Assembly (NCBI GenBank): GCA_963556255.1
Contig: OY744605.1
Location: 37,757,108-37,821,107, forward strand
Length of the DNA stretch: 64,000 bases
Source of the DNA: Allolobophora icterica
Taxonomy: Eukaryota > Annelida > Clitellata > Crassiclitellata > Lumbricidae
Direction: 5' to 3'
Positions 1 to 13,119 of this stretch are shown here, piece after piece. The position numbers and the translations under genes are program-made. Each line of letters begins with the position of its first letter. Positions within the stretch are counted from its first letter, which is position 1. The notes under the pieces were generated by a model. That model saw only the letters and a program-made list of their open reading frames with translations. It did no database searches and had not been told where the DNA came from.

Positions 1-2480
1 TTATACGAGCTTTTTAATTATACGCCCCCCATCCTACTCTCTTTCTGTCGCTCTTACCTTCTAACCAACCTCTGTTTCCCTCCATGGCAGAATTCCTCCT
101 CTCAGCCTTAGATGGAAATAATCGTAGATCCGCATAATTAGTCTTTTATTTGTATTTTCTGCAATAAATAAATAAACACACCGTTTAGCACAAAACATTT
201 AAAACTACAGCAGATGCTAATTACCCATGCATACACTCTGAAAAAAACCGCTTGGACTGCTGAATAAATGTCATTAAGGAACTAAGTCTAGATTCGTAGA
301 CAAAGGATCATGTGCTTTTGTTCGGCATATACGGTGGATAATAGATATGGAGGAGATAACAAAATGACCTTGAACAGCCAGACGAAGGACGGGGGTGGGG
401 AGTCATTCCCTTCCACCAAAATAGCCATAGAACGTTAAGTAAGCTTATAGCATTGGCAGCGCGTATATACGGTGACATATATACCGGAACCAAATCCCTC
501 AACGCCGCATGATTGTGCCACATTCTCCTCTGTGTATGCATAGACCACGTTATACCGCATACATCAAGCGGACAGATGGACACTGGAAATTTATTGCCAC
601 TCCACTTATTTCTTATTCTCTTGTAATTCTCTTTGTGCATAACTATGTTTTGAGAGAATTTATTAATTCGTATCGGCAACACCACTAAAAAATGCATTCT
701 CTGGTCACCTAAAATTCTAATCTAATCCAGCGCCGTCAGCATAATGCAGAATTGATTAATCCGATAATGGATGTTTACCGGGAAGCCAATCCATCGTTCA
801 GTCAAACAGAGCCACAGTTTTTGAATGTTGCGCTATCTTCACAATTCTCAATTAGCCAATATCCTTATTGACCTCATTTCTAGTTAATTCAGTAACTTGA
901 GTGAATCCACCCCTTTCTTCATTTTCCTTCACCTTCATTCCGTATGAAGCCATTCCTTTATACAGTCATCTCTGCTCTCCCCCAGGCTTTCCTTTTTCTT
1001 CCTCCTCTGTTTCCTGGTCTATCCATTTCAATGCCTTCGGGACCGTTGTACGACGAACCGTTTGAATGGCTCGTCCGTTAGCCTCGTTCGTCGATCGGGC
1101 AGGTCAACTGAATGAAATATACGGTCCCATTGTTCCTGATCTTGCAGCTAATCCACCCGCCCTCCTTGTCTCACCCCATATGTCACCCTCACCGGGGTCA
1201 CTCAACTGTTTCCCTCCCTCTCTGTATCACTCTCTGTCCTCCCCCTCCCCGCTGACGCAGTATGCCAATTCTTCGTTCAACCGTCGACCGTCCATGGACG
1301 ATGGGAAACCAGTGGGAGACATTACTTTTTTGAAACACACGAGAATGCCCTGCGATGCCTGGCAGGGCGGAGCGAGACGGGCATCGGACGGGATTTTGTG
1401 TCGGATCTTCATTAGGACTTCGAAGTCAACTGTCGGCAGCGCGTCCGTCAAATGAGAAGTTCCTATAGACATTTGGGGATCCGGTGGACAATGAGTTTAC
1501 AGGAATCCCACCCGTGGATTCTCCCTTCCACAGGCATCACACACAAAACTCACAGAGTCAAAACACACTATAGGTTAATATGTCACATTTAACCCCTTCG
1601 TTTATCTTGTGAGCATGTGATCTGTTCTAGAGGTTAGCGTGTTATGTTAAGCTGTCAATAAGTCGCGGATTTCGCCAGGACATAAAGATATTTCAACAGA
1701 TCTGTTCCACTATAGAGTCACCCAGTTAAAGCAACTATGAGTAGGCCTACACTGACAGTACCCTTTCTGTGGGCAGATTGAGTTGGCAAGACTGGCCTCA
1801 TGTTCTCATATTCCGTGTTTTCTCGTGCTTTGGACCATCCTTCTAGAACATCCTCCCAGTAAACATATAGGCCCTGTTCCATCACAAATCTCTTAAACAG
1901 CCATGTTTAGCGCCTTTGTGACGTTCTTAAAAGGCGTTTTAAACATAACCAGATGCATGCTTGTATCAATAGATGTGTTAAGGTGAAGGCCAAAATGCAT
2001 GTTTGCGTACATCCGTGGAAATCCCAACGAAATGTGGCTTCCGGTGTCAAGAATCTTTTGGCTGAAAATGTAAACTCAATCACAGTAATGCAAAACCATG
2101 ACACATACTTTGACGTATACCAATCGATCTACGTTCATGTTGTAGCCTACCGTTACAAATTAGGAAATGGAACTTTATGTTTTCCTATTGTTTTAACCTA
2201 TGTTATAAGTTTCTACATTGCTCGTCCTTTAGACTCAAATCATAGAGACAGTGGAAAATTTGAATTATGAAATTCATTAAGCCTATTTTTTAAACTGATC
2301 TACAATAAGTCGGTATAAATGGCCAATTATATTCCGTTTGCCGGATGATTTAATAGCGGTTTCGACGGAGAATCCGTTTTCCGTGTAGAACGGCATCGGA
2401 GGAAACGGCCCACTGTTCATCGATGATGCACTTGATGCATCGTCAGCCTCTGAATCAGGCGACACAGGCGCTGAAATACT
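1..2480. other. No gene recognised
   Basis: Mixed-composition DNA without a recognisable protein or RNA gene. Open frames of 129 codons exist at 308-697 (minus) and 1066-1455 (plus), and a 60-codon Ser/Asp-rich one at 2283-2465 (minus). None shows a known domain, and none stands out from chance reading frames. A distal exon or conserved non-coding DNA cannot be excluded. Confidence 0.5.
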
Positions 2481-2494
2481 GCTGTCGACTCGAG

Positions 2495-2590
2495 AGTAAT
2501 TGATGCGTCCTAATTACACGGGCAACGTTATTCGATAAGCCTGCTAATTGATACACCTTTTAAGGCGGCCACAGGTAATCGATTAGTGAA
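2495..2590. promoter_or_regulatory. Cluster of TAAT homeodomain-type core sites (candidate enhancer fragment)
   Basis: Within about 95 bases there are TAATTG, TAATTA, TAATTG and TAATCGATTAG. These are the core sequences bound by homeodomain factors, and the last also contains ATCGAT. The stretch is not a simple repeat. Function is inferred only from site density, and AT-rich DNA can give such clusters by chance. Confidence 0.15.
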
Positions 2591-2699
2591 ACCGGAGACG
2601 GTCTATTCGTCGCGTCATGAACAGGCAAACAACGTGACGTCTTCAATGGCGGATCTCGAGAGATGGAGCAGACGGTCGACGAAGACTACGGCCGAGCGA

Positions 2700-2755
2700 T
2701 GGCAAGAGGACGAGGAAGAGGACGAAGAGGAGGAGGAGGAGGAGGAAGAAAGGAG
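2700..2755. repeat. (GAG/GGA)n purine microsatellite
   Basis: A purine tract of GAG, GAA and GGA triplets. It gives poly-Glu, poly-Arg/Gly and poly-Ser readings in different frames, which explains the acidic and serine-rich open frames across it. Confidence 0.8.
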
Positions 2756-3292
2756 AACCTCTTCAAACGATGTTGTTGGCTGAGAAGCAATTGTTCCTGT
2801 GCTGGAGATGAAACAGCCGATGAGTCTGAGATTGAATTGAATCATCAGTAACTGAGTACTCATCCATTTATAGAACTCACTTCGTGCCGTCAATAAGGGA
2901 AACATCGGAGGCTTAAGAAATGCCGAAGCGACTGCCTATATATGACGTACCTGTTGAAGAATGCTTTGCCCTACATTCCTGTTTCAGCAGCTGATTTACT
3001 TGTGATGTCGTTATCAATTTTGTTCGGTTAGCCTTCAGGAATAAACCGTATTTGTGGATAGGTTGTGCCCCATTATAACTGTGCCATAGCAATGCTTAAA
3101 TATTAGAATATAACTTATAAACTTCATAGTATCGACCATAGACAGAGTTGGTTATGACTCTAGGGATCTTTATGTAAATTAGGCTTGTTAGGCGTATAAT
3201 ATAATATATTATATATTAAAACAGTGAAATAAATTACTAATGTTGCTGTATAGAAAATTTTGTTTATTATACTCAATGACCTGAAATTTCAG

Positions 3293-3388
3293 AAGAAGAG
3301 GAAGAACAAGAGGAAGAGGAAGAGGAGGAGGAGGAGGAAGAGGAGGAGGAAGAGGAAGAAGAAGAAGGAGAAGGAGGAGGAGGAGCAC
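3293..3388. repeat. (GAA/GAG)n purine microsatellite
   Basis: An interrupted all-purine tract of GAAGAG and GAG units, about 95 bases. The Lys/Arg/Glu-rich and Leu/Pro-rich translations over it are by-products of the repeat. Confidence 0.8.
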
Positions 3389-3749
3389 ACTAGACACTAC
3401 ACCATTGAGCACCTCCAAGAAAACCGGTTCAAAAAGAATAAAATATAAACATAAAATATGAATAGTCAACCATGTACATTTATGCTGCATAGTCATTTAG
3501 GTAGTCAGTACATATTTACGTATGCATTGTTTCCTACGTATTATAAAAACAGCAGGTGTTCGCATGCCAGCCACCTGTTGCAAATCTATAAGGCTGCCTC
3601 AGATCACAATGAATCTATCACGCACTCGAATGGTTTTGTAGGGAAATGGAGATCAGTGTATAGATAGAATGCAACAGTGTTAACACTCTGCCCGGCTGCA
3701 CGCTTATCTCAATGGCATTTGGCTGAAGAACTCGTTTGACTGCACTTAT

Positions 3750-4022
<273 letters not shown>

Positions 4023-4687
4023 GTGTGGGAATTGTAGAAAAAAGACTGGAGAGGGAAACATTTTATCCGTATTTTGAAAATTGATGTCGACAAAATTGGA
4101 AAGCAGCAGATTTCAACGCTAGCAGTTTTGCAATACAGACTCGAATCGAAATCAATTCCTTAGTTGAGAAAATTCAAAAATGCATACATGATACACCGTG
4201 GAAATGTCTTCCTTTGTCAGAAACTCAGAGTAAAATAATGCTAAATCACACAAGCGCAACTGATGGGATTTGAAACGACAACCTGGAGTGTGCAATGAAG
4301 ACTTAACTGGACGGGTCCTAATAAAGACTGGGGGTTGAACCCCAACCTGCGACAATTCCCACCCTGCACACACATACCGACAAGGAGAAAGACAGTTTTA
4401 AAGAGAAAGACAGTCATTAAGAAAGACGGTCAAACAGATTCTAAAAACCTCCTTTTCGACAACTCAGACGTGCATCGAAACTTGGAGCACAATTGAATAC
4501 CGCCATCGACTGATGCATTTTAGTTCGATGGTGGGTCAATAAAAATAACAGAAATATGATACTCGCGACAATAGTAGAGCTATATTATGTCCTATGCAGC
4601 CTGGCAGGTGCAGGAGCGCTCTGCATTGCAAAAGCAGCCATCGCAGCTTCTCTCGCGAACTGAACAATGCACTGTTTTGCTAGGACA

Positions 4688-4716
4688 AGACTGGGAACGC
4701 TTCTGAGTAGACAAGC
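4688..4716 (+). mobile_element. Short fragment of an L2-type LINE 3' tail
   Basis: The bases matching GGGAACGCTTCTGAGTAGAC resemble the 3' untranslated tail of the LINE at 11845-13115 (GGGAGCGCTCCTGAGTAGAC). Only the middle of the tail is preserved, so this is a decayed copy or a chance short match. Confidence 0.35.
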
Positions 4717-4841
4717 ATTACACAGAGACATACTTATGTGCTAACAAGCCTATAAATACAGTAGGGGAGTCCATGACGACAGCCCACGCTGTATACGGAG
4801 CCAATTATTCAAATTTCCTAATTAGATGAAGAGGAGAGGAG

Positions 4842-5296
<455 letters not shown>

Positions 5297-5314
5297 GAGA
5301 GGAGTAGCATGAAG

Positions 5315-5552
5315 CAGAACAAACAGAGAGAGAGTGACAAAAAGAGAGAGAGGGAGAGAGACACAGAACGAGACAGTGAGAGAGAGCCAGAGACAGACAA
5401 ACAGAGACAGACAGACAGACAGAGACAGACAGACAGAGTGATCGAGAGAGAGATAGACAGAGAAAGGGAGAGAGACAGACAGACAGACAGACAGAGCGAA
5501 AGAGTGACAGAGAGAGAAAGAGAGCGAGAGAGACAGAGACAGAGAGAGTAAA
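5315..5552. repeat. (AG)n/(ACAG)n microsatellite
   Basis: An interrupted AGAG and ACAGAC tract directly after the MITE. The Arg/Glu/Asp-rich and Ser/Leu/Cys-rich frames over it are repeat translations. Confidence 0.9.
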
Positions 5553-5846
5553 ACACTAACAGACAAGAAGGCAAGCAGGCAGAGTGTGATAAAGATAGAG
5601 CAAAACGAAGAAACGCAAAATCCAACATACATACAGACGCCTCGAAACACACAAGCACAGACAATGACACGGATGCCGATAAATGGAAAGAAAACAGAGA
5701 TTAGCATATAATATGTCGGACGAGGGATCGACTGCAGAAGACCAGCAGAACGAACAAAGCCTGCAGCCGTCGAATCCTAATCAAGACTGATATCAATCAA
5801 TACACCGCTCTGATCGATATCATCCATCGAACATCCGCTTCCTTCT

Positions 5847-6062
<216 letters not shown>

Positions 6063-6161
6063 TGCCATAATATATATGCGCAACGTTATCTGGGCTCTAT
6101 GTATGGGTTCGTGGTAGTGTTGATCTAATCATGATACCGATGACATCGACAGTAATGCACG

Positions 6162-6190
6162 TTGCACGCGGTGGTGGTGGTGGTGGTGTT
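6162..6190. repeat. Short (GGT)n tract
   Basis: A short GGTGGTGGT run just before the next TA array; no function is inferred. Confidence 0.6.
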
Positions 6191-6231
6191 TGAGGTCTAT
6201 GGGGCATATTGTGCACGGGGCTGTACCTATG

Positions 6232-7045
<814 letters not shown>

Positions 7046-7047
7046 TC

Positions 7048-7087
7048 TCAATCAATCAATCAATCCTTTTATTGATTGATTGATTGA
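7048..7087. repeat. Head-to-head AATC/GATT repeats forming a 17-bp-arm hairpin
   Basis: AATC units at 7048-7064 and GATT units at 7071-7087 are exact reverse complements separated by six bases. AATC/GATT repeats elsewhere in the window mark LINE or SINE tails, so this may be two tails meeting. Confidence 0.7.
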
Positions 7088-7255
7088 TCTCGATTCGAGA
7101 TAAACTCACCCAACGAAAGCTAACCCAATCTTTAGTTCTACACAATTACATGTGAGCAAATGAAGCATGATCCTCATACAAGAATCTTTCTCCACAATAA
7201 TCCAAAAATATTCGAGCCGCACTAAATTCTAACACATACTTTTTAGTTTTAGCGC

Positions 7256-7477
7256 AAAAATAGGAGTAACCTGATCTTATGTAGTATAGCATGGACTTCT
7301 ATATTTTAGCCTCGAACATGCACTAACATGTTAAAATGCACTCTGAGAATGATTGCGAATGGCTTGCGCCTAACATGACTGCCACAATTCCGGCCTGAAA
7401 GCCATGACCGGTTCAGTTCGAGGCTAAAATATAGAAGTCCATGCTATACTACATAAGATCAGGTTACTCCTATTTTT
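7256..7477. repeat. Perfect 62-bp inverted repeat with 98-bp spacer (MITE-like fold-back)
   Basis: Bases 7256-7317 and 7416-7477 are exact reverse complements of each other. Both arms end internally with the CTCGAAC/GTTCGAG sequence. Weaker similarity extends outward, so the true termini may lie beyond these coordinates. There is no coding capacity and no clear target duplication was found. It is most likely a non-autonomous DNA transposon or fold-back element. Confidence 0.7.
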
Positions 7478-7939
7478 ACGATGTTGTCTATAGCTAAAAA
7501 CTTAACCATCAGTGTAAGGCTACACTGTAGGCCATCATCGAGAGTAATATATACATGTGTATGAGTATGTGCATTGTGCATGTTTGTAAATATATGTGCA
7601 TATTATGTGTCTATACATAACGACTGCCATGGAGAGAGAAAATAATGGTCGACTTGTTTACGCCGACTGCAGAGACGGTCATCTTCAAAATTACTCGGAT
7701 CTAAGGCTTTATTATCTCATGCTCACTGACCATATACAACACACCGACATGCACGCAAACCACTTACAGAATATGTCTCATTATTATCATTATACACAAG
7801 GATATGTATATATATATATGTGGGTGCAAGCATATATGTACATATATATATCACATATATAAGTCGTCTAGTTGAGACTACTATATATAGCTTGTTTACC
7901 ATTTTCAGGTGTCCGAGTTTCTGAACTACAATAAATGTG

Positions 7940-8175
7940 GTGCATATACAACTAAAAACGTCATACTCAACATGACATACTTAATATACTTAACATGTAA
8001 TACTCAACGTAACATACTTGATATACTTAACTTGTCATACCTAACATACTTAGCCTGCCACACTTAACGCAACATACTTGACATACTTTAAAACTGTTAT
8101 GCTTAACATACTTAACATGTCATACTTAGCATATTCAGCACATCAAACTTAACATACTTCACATACTCTTAACTC
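7940..8175. repeat. Degenerate minisatellite of CATACTTAACAT-like units
   Basis: About 20 imperfect copies of a 10-14 base unit (ACATACTTAACATGTCATAC and variants). Unit length and sequence drift along the array. Confidence 0.7.
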
Positions 8176-8184
8176 GTCGTGATC

Positions 8185-8305
8185 ATCATCTTCGTCGTCA
8201 TCGTCGTCATTATCCGCATCGTCGTCATCACCATCAAAGTTATTTGCGTAAATCGCACGACCCTGCATCGCCTCCTGCTGCTGCTGCTGCTGCTGCTGCT
8301 GACGC
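8185..8305. repeat. (CGT/CAT)n and (CTG)n trinucleotide tracts
   Basis: ATC/GTC triplets at about 8185-8235 and a pure CTG run at about 8276-8302. The Ser- and Met/Thr-rich minus-strand frame over them is a repeat translation. Confidence 0.75.
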
Positions 8306-8473
8306 AACGATTGCGCTTGATGCCGATGCTATAGCAACCGCCCGACCGTCGGAGATGCTTTATGCCATGTTGTCTCCTCGTAAATTTTGTTGTTGATGAC
8401 GATGACGACAACGATGACGTCGACGAAGACGGGAACTGGTTAAAACGTCATTTCTCTGCCTCCGAAAAATGGG

Positions 8474-8677
8474 TCAAGTCTCGTAGAATGGAGAAAAAGC
8501 CTTCGAAGAAATGCCTCTCCTTTCGACAATAACATGCGCTAAAGCTAAGACGCCTATTATAAATAGCACAGCAGCTATAAGTGCGCCAGTCAGATCAATA
8601 GGACCATTTAATGCATACGTGTATGACTCACAAAATTCCCAGTTTGATTGCATGCTTTTCATACATAATACATACAT
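8474..8677 (-). CDS. Candidate small single-pass membrane protein (unrecognised)
   Basis: A 67-codon minus-strand frame. Internal methionines also allow a start nearer codon 7. Its centre, about residues 28-51 (DLTGALIAAVLFIIGVLALA and the following residues), is a convincing hydrophobic helix. A basic ERRG segment follows and then a short polar tail, which suits a single membrane segment with the positive side towards the cytoplasm. Unlike most open frames in the window it is not made of repeats. I do not recognise the family. It could be a microprotein, the last exon of a larger gene, or chance. Confidence 0.25.
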   Translation of the reverse strand: MYVLCMKSMQSNWEFCESYTYALNGPIDLTGALIAAVLFIIGVLALAHVIVERRGISSKAFSPFYET

Positions 8678-8699
8678 AGATGATCATAAATAGACCCTA

Positions 8700-9430
8700 T
8701 ACGATTACATTTATACATGCGTATATTTTACGTGTTGGAGGTTCCTTCATTTCGGCGCCTCTATTAATCCACCACTCCTTAAATTTATTTTCAGAACTAC
8801 CAGTGACACGATGTCATAGAATTCGGCCAAGTGTTTCGTGTCCTGAATTCATGCTAAACGCTGCTCGAAAAGTTATCACATACTTTCCTTCAAGGACTCA
8901 TCATTTGACCTGCACGTAGGCCTGGTTCTTTTCTCCTTTCTAATTTCTTCGGCATATTTCTAAAGCCTAATCCATTTCCCACTTCCATCGTTCCAGTCTT
9001 CCTAAAATCGAGCGCCTTCGGCAGAATCATTCCGGTCGCTTATTTGCCTTGTCTGGAAAGTATTTACCGCTTTTGACCTCCAGCGCATGAACGCATTGAG
9101 TTTTCGCGCAACGCAGAAAACCGGAAGTCGAAACTGTTAACTGGGATCGTGACGCCAGCCTTGATCTGCGCAAGAATGTTTAGATAGATGGCTCGCAAAT
9201 TTGTATTAGGAAAACACTGCCGTGCACAGTCGGCGCCCAAGGACTTCTTTTACATAGGAAACGAAATTCGAGCTTCGCATATGCGAACATTGAATGGATC
9301 TTGATGTGCATTAAACTTACAGCGGCAAACGCAGACATGAAAGACATAGCTAATGCATGACGTTTCTACTGAACTCCTCTAATGTCTCTTCTCTTGTCCT
9401 CTTCTGTCTTTCTCTCGCTCTTTCTCCTTG
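8700..9430. other. No gene recognised
   Basis: Unremarkable DNA; only short open frames without recognisable domains. Confidence 0.5.
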
Positions 9431-9435
9431 CCTTC

Positions 9436-9612
9436 TTCCTCTCTCGCTTTGGCTGTATCTCTCAGTTGCTCAATCTATTTATCTGTCTCTGTCTATCTCT
9501 GTCTCTGTCTGTGTCTGTCTATCTCAACCTGTCTCTGTCTCTGTCTGTCTCTGTCTGTCCCTGTCTGTCTCTGTCTGTCTGTCTGTCTCTGCCTGTCTAT
9601 GGTCTGTCTATG
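9436..9612. repeat. Interrupted (CTGT)n microsatellite
   Basis: CTGTCT and CTGT units with substitutions; the Leu/Ser/Cys-rich frames over it are repeat translations. Confidence 0.9.
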
Positions 9613-10060
9613 TTTAATATCATCGCAGCATAATTCACACTTCCATGCAAGATTCAGATTACTGGCATTTCCTGTGAAACTGATAATTCATTGTCAATCC
9701 TTAGCAATGTTTTGTCTGTTGTCAGATTGATGCTGTTGGTATTGTATTGTATTGTATCTAATTAATTGTATGTTTGCAATTCAAACTTACAAACTAAGCC
9801 CCTTTAGGCGACAGTTGACTGAAAGAGTAATAAGTTAACGCTTACTTTCATCTCTCCTTGACTAATCCTACGCTCCCTCGCGTTACTTTACCTTACCCAC
9901 CTCATAACTTACATTTGCTTACCTTGGATACATACCATGATACCTGTATCTCACCTAACTTACCTTGCCTGAACTTAATTTAACAAACCTTACCTTACAA
10001 TCTTTTATATATCTGACATCCTGTCTCTCACAATCTATGACAACACCGTCTGTCTGTTTA

Positions 10061-10095
<35 letters not shown>

Positions 10096-10913
10096 GCCTA
10101 TAAAATCTTTCAATTAACGCTAGCCCACTCTCGCATAATAAGCTTATGCAAACAGGTATTTTCTTAGTAATCGAGAACATGATGCAGAATAAGATACATC
10201 ATTCTTGGATGACGAAATAAACTAAGGGTCATAGAGTGCTTGGCCTTGCAATGGGTCTATTACCATATGGGAATTGACTTCCAACGGCTCTCTCGTTACA
10301 CGAGCGTCGGCTCTAACCTAAAACAGCCTGCATGCAGTCGGCGCGTTTTCCACTTCTGACGAACGTAAACCTAGGCCATAATTCAACTTATAAGAAAACC
10401 ATTTACCCGGCTCTAATTATACGAAACCCATACACCGTTGCAAAAGCTGATGCATTCTGTGAATTGGTCCTGATTGATGCATTTTTCCCTCACGTGATTC
10501 TTAAGCGCTACTTATTTTTGAGGGAGCATAGTGACTGTTCTAGTGTTACGTACGATCGACTTTATTTTTCTGCAGCAGATAGAAAGAACTGATTGGATCA
10601 TCTCATTCAAAGCAGGCCCCGGTCTGGACGAATATTGTTCTTCTCAGACCGGTGCAGTTTCTGTTAAATCGATTTTCGCGATATTTTTAAACAATGAATT
10701 GACTTTAGTTCGCGAACATAAAAATGAGGGAGATCCTGCATTCCCCACCCCCGGATTTTTGATATATTTTACAGGAGGGCGTTTATCGTGGTCCCGTCGT
10801 CACCGGTGACCGGCCATCATTGTCCGCAGTACATGCCTATATTTGTAACGAATGGCGGACAGGCGAACATGATTAACAGTTAGCCGACGTTGACTTTCGT
10901 TAATCGCGTTAGA
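9613..10913. other. No gene recognised; short (CTGT)n at 10047-10092
   Basis: Apart from a pure CTGT run at about 10047-10092, nothing stands out. Open frames of 86-92 codons at 10332-10592 and 10531-10809 show no domain. Confidence 0.45.
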
Positions 10914-11009
10914 GGCGGCGCAGAGAGGGACAGGGCGCGGGAGAGAGGGACAGGGCGCGGGAGAGAGGGACAGGGTGCGGGAGAGTGGGACAGGGCGTGG
11001 GAGAGAGAT
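10914..11009. repeat. 20-bp GC-rich minisatellite, about 4 copies
   Basis: Unit GAGAGAGGGACAGGGCGCGG repeated with single-base changes in the later copies. It gives the Pro/Leu/Ser-rich minus-strand frame at this point. Confidence 0.85.
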
Positions 11010-11844
11010 TGGAAAACTGATAAATTATGCCTTGTATAGGTGTGACAGGTTTCATCATGGCCCAGTTCAGCCGTATACCGGGTACGCGATTACATGAATT
11101 TTCCACCTGGCTGGCGTCGTATAATGCGTGAACGAAACTCTGGCTCTCCCTTCCTCTCTTTCTCAGCCATATTTACTGCGCCTCATCGCTCACTGACCGG
11201 AAGTGCAGCGCCGCGCCGTCTTCTGTACACCGGAAGTTACACTTCATTGTTTCTCACAAGTCATTTGGCGCAAGAATTAGAGAAATAATTACATATACGA
11301 TCGCATTTTGATCCTGTGCGTGTAAACTTGTCTACAAGTTAGTCCTATCTGTTTATCTGCATAAACTTTAGACTGTCTAAACTATGTAATAATGTAACGT
11401 AATATAAATATGTATAATAAAGCGCTCATCGCAGCAGAGCTGTTCGGAAGCTATGTTCCAGCTTGTAATATTACACTCGTTTAGGTTAGCTTATAAGCAA
11501 GCTACAAAGGCGCTAGCTACATTAAGGATCTAACTGACTTATTGACTGTTTGGTGCTGGGCGTACTTGATGCACTTTCATCAATTCAGCGATAAAATCAG
11601 TGATAGTTTCATTGCAGCAAAACATTTTACACCGTAGCATATTGCCATTCACCTCAGCGTTCGGACTTCGAATTTCGTATCGTCTAGCGAAATTGGCAGT
11701 TTGCAATGCACAATAACTTCAGCGCTTTGCCCCCAAGATTGCTTTTCTGGCTACTTTCACTATAAGTGCCTACCATGTCAAGTGATAAAGAGCTCCACTT
11801 TCCGAGTGGACACTAAAGACAATGAATGACCAGTGCTACGTTAG
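11010..11844. other. No gene recognised
   Basis: No domain-bearing open frame and no clear repeat; it leads directly into the LINE. Confidence 0.5.
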
Positions 11845-13036
11845 CACGTTCACCCGCCACATTAACCTCCTCTGTCGCAATTGCTACTGTACGATGTTAG
11901 CACTGTACGATGTTAGCGCTGCATTCGATACAGTTGATCATTCTATCCTTCTAACTCGTCTCTCCACTTCTTACGGCCTCTCTGGTAATCTTCTTGACTG
12001 GTTCACATCCTACCTGCATGACCGTTCCTGCACCGTTGCCTGTGGGTCTGCTAGGTCTCCCTGGGTCCCCGTTCCTTTTGGCTTGCCTCAGGGCTCTGTT
12101 CTGGGCCCCTTATTATATATTCTCTATACGGCTGACCTGGGTCCCCTTCTGGCTGCTGGTGCAGTTCTCAGCCAGTCTTATGCAGATGACCTCCAGGCTT
12201 ATGTTCACTGCTCAGCTTTGGCGGCAGCTGTTGCTGTCCGTGAGATTGTCCGGGTCACGGAGACCTTGGAAGCCTGGATGTCCTCCAACCGCCTGAGGCT
12301 TAACTCGAGCAAGACGCAGTTCATCTGGCTGGGTACGCGTCAGCAACTAGCAAAAATTAACCTTGAGGCTCTAGCCCTTGAGTTCCCTCGGGTCTCTTTT
12401 GCCTCTTCTGTACGCGACCTTGGCGTTACCCTGGATCAGGAACTCACGTTCACCCGCCACATTAACCTCCTCTGTCGCAATTGCTACTATCAGCTGCGCC
12501 AGCTTAGAGTGGTGTCGCGGTCTTTGTCCCAAGGGGCTGCCTCTACCCTTGTACATGCACTTGTAGTCTCCCGGCTTGATTATTGTAGTGCCCTTTATGC
12601 TGGCCTCCCAGCTGTCCGGGTTGGGTGCCTGGATCGGGTTCTCCGCGTAGCTGCGCGCCTCATTGGCCGTATTCCTAAATATGGCCGGGTTTCAGAATTT
12701 ATGAGGGATGTGTTGCACTGGCTTCCATTCCCACTACGAATCACATATAGGGTTTCTGCGCTTTTTAGGCGCTGCTTGGAGGGACTAGCGCCCCTATACT
12801 TACAGGGTTTCTGTCGCCCTACATCTGTTGTCCAGCGGCGATCTAACCTTCGATCAGCTGATCAAGCTGTACTCATGGTCCCTCGCTCGCGTACCGCAAT
12901 CATGCAGCGCCGCTCCTTCTCTGTTGCTGGTCCTATGATCTGGAATGGGCTTCCAATAGCGCTCCGTCTGGTCCCTATAGATCACTCTACTACTTTTTAT
13001 ACTAATTTGAAGACTGTTCTCTTTAGCCGTGGCTGA
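11822..13036 (+). CDS. LINE reverse transcriptase, N-terminally truncated (L2/CR1 type)
   Basis: 404-codon frame. Real similarity starts near residue 28, at RT motif A (YDVSAAFD, catalytic Asp about residue 30). Motif B is GLPQGSVLGPLLYI (about 87-100). The catalytic YADD box is at residues 120-123, and the following LRLNSSKTQFIW segment is typical of L2/CR1 enzymes. The C-terminal part (RSFSVAGPMIWNGLPIALR) is the usual end of this family and recurs in fragments at about 32090 and 44396. Full-length proteins carry an AP endonuclease domain upstream, absent here, so this copy cannot retrotranspose alone. The listed start lies in rearranged sequence and is not a natural start. The frame has no stops, suggesting a young insertion. 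Confidence 0.85.
   Translation: MNDQCYVSTFTRHINLLCRNCYCTMLALYDVSAAFDTVDHSILLTRLSTSYGLSGNLLDWFTSYLHDRSCTVACGSARSPWVPVPFGLPQGSVLGPLLYILYTADLGPLLAAGAVLSQSYADDLQAYVHCSALAAAVAVREIVRVTETLEAWMSSNRLRLNSSKTQFIWLGTRQQLAKINLEALALEFPRVSFASSVRDLGVTLDQELTFTRHINLLCRNCYYQLRQLRVVSRSLSQGAASTLVHALVVSRLDYCSALYAGLPAVRVGCLDRVLRVAARLIGRIPKYGRVSEFMRDVLHWLPFPLRITYRVSALFRRCLEGLAPLYLQGFCRPTSVVQRRSNLRSADQAVLMVPRSRTAIMQRRSFSVAGPMIWNGLPIALRLVPIDHSTTFYTNLKTVLFSRG
11845..11917 (+). repeat. LINE 5' junction: 44-bp copy of its own interior plus a 16-bp tandem duplication
   Basis: Bases 11845-11888 are identical to 12445-12488 of the same element, in the same orientation and exactly 600 bases apart. Directly after it, a 16-base unit starting ACTGTACGATG occurs twice in tandem (11886-11901 and 11902-11917). 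Only then does ordinary RT coding begin. Such patchwork at a 5' end fits template jumping or microhomology repair during target-primed reverse transcription. Confidence 0.85.
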
Positions 13037-13115
13037 ACTGGGAGCGCTCCTGAGTAGACAGCCTTGAAGGGGCGCTATATAAAAGTTCCATAAATGAAAT
13101 GAAATGAAATGAAAT
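11845..13115 (+). mobile_element. 5'-truncated L2/CR1-type LINE (reverse transcriptase half and 3' tail)
   Basis: A non-LTR retrotransposon lacking its endonuclease and upstream part. The coding half is intact (11822-13036). The 3' untranslated tail (about 13037-13100) contains GGGAGCGCTCCTGAGTAGAC and GGGGCGCTATATAAAAG and ends in four GAAAT units. Shorter copies of this tail occur at 25466-25540, 34325-34380, 41043-41107, 41216-41277, 44530-44600 and 56919-56995. The CR1/L2 assignment rests on the RT motifs and this tail. The 5' end is rearranged, as described in the separate entry. Confidence 0.85.
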
Positions 13116-13119
13116 AAGC

